The notes under the pieces were generated by a model. It was given only the letters and a program-made list of their open reading frames with translations. It was not told the DNA's origin and did not search any database. Positions 22,752 through 23,862 of a DNA stretch of 23,862 nt are shown here, in pieces. Source of the stretch: an uncultured Verrucomicrobiota bacterium (GTDB taxonomy: Bacteria > Verrucomicrobiota > Kiritimatiellia > RFP12 > UBA1067); assembly GCA_946615875.1 (NCBI GenBank), contig CAMOIK010000007.1:1-23862 (forward strand), written 5' to 3'. The position numbers were made by a program, and so were the translations under genes. The stretch's first letter is position 1; every line of letters begins with the position of its first letter.

Positions 22752-23759
22752 TCATGCCTCCTTGAAGCGCTTTTCCTTCGCGGCGAGCGCGAGGTCGGCA
22801 TCGACCATGAGCTTGACAAGTTCCTTGAACCTGATCTTCGGCTCCCAGCCGAGTTCGCGCTTGGCCTTGGAAGCGTCGCCCAGGAGCTGGTCGACCTCCG
22901 TCGGGCGGGCGTAGCGCGCGTCATATTCCACGTAGTCCTTCCAGTCCAGGCCGACGGCGCCGAACGCCTCGGCGAGGAACTCCTTTACCGAGTGCATCTC
23001 GCCGGTGGCCAGCACGAAGTCGTCCGGCTTGTCGTGCTGGAGGATGCGCCACATGCCCTCGACGTAATCGGCGGCGTAGCCCCAGTCGCGCAGCGACTCT
23101 ATGTTGCCCATGTAGAGCTTGTCCTGCAGGCCGACCTTGATGCGGCCCACGGCGCGGGTGATCTTGCGCGTCACGAACGTCTCGCCGCGTCGTGGCGACT
23201 CGTGGTTGAAGAGGATGCCGTTGGATGCGAAGATGCCGTACGCCTCGCGGTAGTTGCGCACCGCCCAGTAGGAATAAAGCTTGGCCACGGCGTACGGGGA
23301 GCGCGGATAGAACGGCGTGGTCTCCTTCTGCGGGACTTCCTGCACGAGGCCGAACAACTCGGAGGTGGAAGCCTGGTAGAATTTCGTCAGTTTGGCGCGG
23401 CCGGTGAGGCGGATGGCCTCCAGCAGACGCATGGTGCCCATGGCGTCCACGTCGCCCGTGAACTCCGGGGAGTCGAAGGAGACGCGCACATGGCTCTGCG
23501 CGGCGAGGTTATAGACCTCGTCCGGCTGTATCTCGTATATCAGCCTTCCGAGGTTGGAGGAGTCCGCCATGTCGCCGTAATGCAGGAACAGCTTGACGCC
23601 GTTCACGTGCGGATCCTGGTAGAGGTGGTCGATGCGCTCTGTATTGAAGGTCGAGGCGCGGCGGATGAGGCCGTGCACTTCATATCCCTTGCCGAGCAGC
23701 AACTCCGTCAGGTAGCTTCCGTCCTGACCCGTTATGCCGGTTATCAATGCTTTCTTCAT
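22752..23759 (-). CDS. gmd: GDP-mannose 4,6-dehydratase
   Basis: The 335-residue enzyme converts GDP-D-mannose to GDP-4-keto-6-deoxy-D-mannose, the first step to GDP-L-fucose. It begins KKALITGITGQDGSYL (Rossmann loop), has IRRASTFNTERI, YNLAAQSHV, STSELFG and the catalytic YAVAK (in SPYAVAKLYSYW), then NHESPRRGETFVTRKI, all diagnostic for Gmd. The start at 23759 is favoured because a -10 hexamer ends ten bases upstream; the frame is open further but would run through the promoter. First gene of a five-gene minus-strand run (gmd, fcl, Mrr, AT/PPTase, kamA). Confidence 0.95.
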   Translation of the reverse strand: MKKALITGITGQDGSYLTELLLGKGYEVHGLIRRASTFNTERIDHLYQDPHVNGVKLFLHYGDMADSSNLGRLIYEIQPDEVYNLAAQSHVRVSFDSPEFTGDVDAMGTMRLLEAIRLTGRAKLTKFYQASTSELFGLVQEVPQKETTPFYPRSPYAVAKLYSYWAVRNYREAYGIFASNGILFNHESPRRGETFVTRKITRAVGRIKVGLQDKLYMGNIESLRDWGYAADYVEGMWRILQHDKPDDFVLATGEMHSVKEFLAEAFGAVGLDWKDYVEYDARYARPTEVDQLLGDASKAKRELGWEPKIRFKELVKLMVDADLALAAKEKRFKEA

Positions 23760-23769
23760 AGGTGAGGAT

Positions 23770-23785
23770 ATTATACCATATTTTC
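23770..23785 (-). promoter_or_regulatory. Extended -10 promoter of gmd
   Basis: On the minus strand this is GAAAATATGGTATAAT with the hexamer at 23770-23775. Ten bases separate it from the ATG at 23759, so the leader would be about three bases. The remaining 77 bases to the window end (23786-23862) show no gene or clear signal. Confidence 0.8.
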
Positions 23786-23862
23786 GGCTTTCTGGTCTAG
23801 TGCTCATCATGGTGATTTAGTTCATGGCGCGTTCGCCTTGTAGATATCGAATTTACCACCCC

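Overview
The window is about 23.9 kb of GC-rich bacterial chromosome, densely packed with genes and probably from the PVC superphylum. My best guess is a Kiritimatiellota or Lentisphaerota-like anaerobe, on indirect evidence: a XylR-type LacI/AraC hybrid regulator, secreted FAD oxidoreductases of the PF12831 type, a Pmp-like beta-helix protein, a DUF3127 protein and a thioredoxin-reductase-type Fe-S domain. There is no rRNA, tRNA, phage, transposase or CRISPR array. No gene-free gap exceeds 300 bases.

Layout. (1) 149-1324 (+) is a XylR-type regulator and 1414-2502 (-) is a GntR/LacI-type regulator. They converge on a tandem array of a TAG-ended heptamer. (2) 2661-11803 (+) is a seven-gene co-directional run divergent from the GntR regulator: ribokinase, GRP-family sugar transporter, exported nucleoside hydrolase, secreted beta-helix protein, Tat-type FAD oxidoreductase, Sec-type FAD oxidoreductase and a lipoprotein. 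The first three make a coherent ribonucleoside-to-ribose-5-phosphate pathway. Two similar palindromes in the divergent gap are candidate operators. (3) 11866-13755 (+) is a short operon: a nicotinate mononucleotide adenylyltransferase fused to a six-cysteine ferredoxin-thioredoxin-reductase catalytic-type domain, then a membrane-tethered metallophosphoesterase. (4) 16619 down to 13795 (-) holds a DUF3127 OB-fold protein with an SSB-like tail, prmC, rsmI and an EamA transporter. (5) 23759 down to 16691 (-) holds gmd and fcl (GDP-L-fucose synthesis), an Mrr-type nuclease, a large acyltransferase/dehydratase/phosphopantetheinyl-transferase protein and a lysine 2,3-aminomutase-type radical SAM enzyme.

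Most noteworthy: (a) six promoters share the 16-base pattern GAAAATATGNTATAAT, an extended -10. In four of them the -10 ends 6-7 nt before the start codon (10 nt in a fifth), so the messages should be leaderless or nearly so, while genes inside operons carry purine-rich Shine-Dalgarno sequences. (b) The NadD-FTR fusion suggests redox control of NAD synthesis. (c) The PKS/FAS-like protein appears to have lost the catalytic residues of both its acyltransferase and dehydratase domains but keeps an intact Sfp-type PPTase, and no ketosynthase lies nearby. (d) The aminomutase keeps every key lysine 2,3-aminomutase residue although it is short, and its gene overlaps the PKS-like gene. All family assignments were made by reading motifs; no database search was run.
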